A stretch of 54,286 nt of DNA from an uncultured Clostridia bacterium (GTDB lineage: Bacteria > Bacillota > Clostridia > TANB77 > CAG-508): NCBI GenBank assembly GCA_944389745.1, contig CALXNM010000010.1, positions 1 through 54,286 of the forward strand, written 5' to 3'. Below are positions 53,784 to 54,286 of the stretch, one piece after another. Made by a program: the position numbers and the translations under genes. The notes below the pieces were generated by a model. The model was not told where the DNA came from. It ran no database searches and saw nothing but the letters and a program-made list of their open reading frames with translations. How positions within the stretch are numbered: the stretch's first letter is position 1; each line of letters begins with the position of its first letter.

Positions 53784-54254
53784 GTGCCAAGAAGAGGATA
53801 TATAGCAAAAAGAGACGTTTTACCAGATCCAATATACAATAGCAAAGTTGTTACAAAATTAATCAACAATGTTATGTTAGATGGTAAAAAGACAGTTGCT
53901 CAGTCAATTGTTTATGATGCTTTCAATATTATAAAGGAAAAAGAACAAAAAGATCCATTAGAAGTATTTGAAGCAGCTCTTGAAAATGTAATGCCAGTTC
54001 TTGAAGTTAAAGCTAGAAGAATCGGTGGAGCTACATATCAAGTTCCAATCGAAATTAGACCAGAAAGAAGACAAACTTTAGGACTAAGATGGTTAGTTAC
54101 ATATGCAAGAAATAGACATGAAAAAACAATGGCTCAAAAATTAGCAGCTGAAATAATGGATGCTTGTGCTGGAAACGGTGGAGCATTCAAAAAGAAAGAA
54201 GATATGCACAGAATGGCTGAAGCTAATAAGGCTTTTGCTCATTACAAATTCTAA
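53784..54254 (+). CDS. rpsG: 30S ribosomal protein S7
   Basis: 156 aa, complete. [20 protein letters not shown] opens the protein, followed by [20 protein letters not shown] and the [19 protein letters not shown] core and WLVTYAR. S7 nucleates assembly of the 30S head and binds 16S rRNA near the exit site. Start is a GTG with AGGAG upstream. Co-transcribed with rpsL. The window ends 32 bp later; fusA would normally come next. Confidence 0.98.
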   Translation: MPRRGYIAKRDVLPDPIYNSKVVTKLINNVMLDGKKTVAQSIVYDAFNIIKEKEQKDPLEVFEAALENVMPVLEVKARRIGGATYQVPIEIRPERRQTLGLRWLVTYARNRHEKTMAQKLAAEIMDACAGNGGAFKKKEDMHRMAEANKAFAHYKF

Positions 54255-54286
54255 AATTTTAGTGAAAAGCTTCGTCCTACGTTGTC

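Overview
The window is AT-rich with short spacers, strong AGGAGG-type ribosome binding sites, frequent TTG and GTG starts and T-rich intrinsic terminators. Together with GdpP, PASTA-domain penicillin-binding proteins, a sortase, MraZ, short TilS and a possible tandem Spo0A box, this points to a low-GC Gram-positive bacterium of the class Clostridia (Bacillota), probably a spore-forming lineage. MurE carries DNPR, so meso-diaminopimelate peptidoglycan is expected. I cannot name the species, and no complete tRNA or rRNA gene is visible.

Left part (1-6.2 kb) is accessory. A 17-base copy of the initiator-tRNA anticodon-loop region, next to tandem GGGGACA repeats, looks like an attachment-site scar. 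It is followed by an ArsC/Spx-like protein, then a DpnII-type (GATC) restriction-modification operon in which the second methyltransferase and the endonuclease are one reading frame. Next comes a second, orphan methyltransferase with an HPPY motif, bracketed by two ~113-bp direct repeats whose hairpins covary. A DIP1984-like coiled-coil protein and a small HTH-like regulator lie on the minus strand.

6.4-13.2 kb: a TIGR01212 radical SAM protein, two membrane-anchored surface proteins (one with Ltp repeats), then yraN, comM (broken by a one-base insertion inside its Walker A motif) and dprA. 13.2-21 kb: rpoB and rpoC, driven by a strong promoter and a ~350-nt structured leader containing a terminator-like hairpin. 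21-28 kb: gdpP-rplI-dnaB, then tilS and ftsH. 28.4-32.4 kb: a class B PBP with two PASTA domains, rsmA and a sortase. 32.5-34.3 kb: a Fic toxin/VbhA-like antitoxin pair (minus strand) and a stand-alone M15-type peptidoglycan hydrolase.

34.4-44.1 kb is a dcw cell-division and cell-wall cluster: mraZ (with a 10-bp periodic operator), rsmH, ftsL-like, ftsI/spoVD-like PBP, murE, mraY, ftsW/spoVE-like and murG. murF and murD are absent from their usual places. A ~400-bp A-rich spacer with nine CAAAAG words separates mraZ from rsmH. 44.2-51.3 kb: a DUF6514 protein, topA, a SNF2 helicase and trmFO. 51.5-52.9 kb: a minus-strand operon of a 52-aa acidic protein and a 370-aa coiled-coil protein. 53.1-54.3 kb: rpsL and rpsG, about 32 kb away from rpoBC although usually next to them.

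The most unusual signals are: (1) three genes (topA and both genes of the coiled-coil operon) whose Shine-Dalgarno sequence is separated from the start codon by a perfect AT-rich hairpin; (2) the in-frame DpnA-DpnII fusion that keeps an internal ribosome binding site; (3) the covarying direct repeats around the orphan methyltransferase; (4) the long structured rpoB leader.
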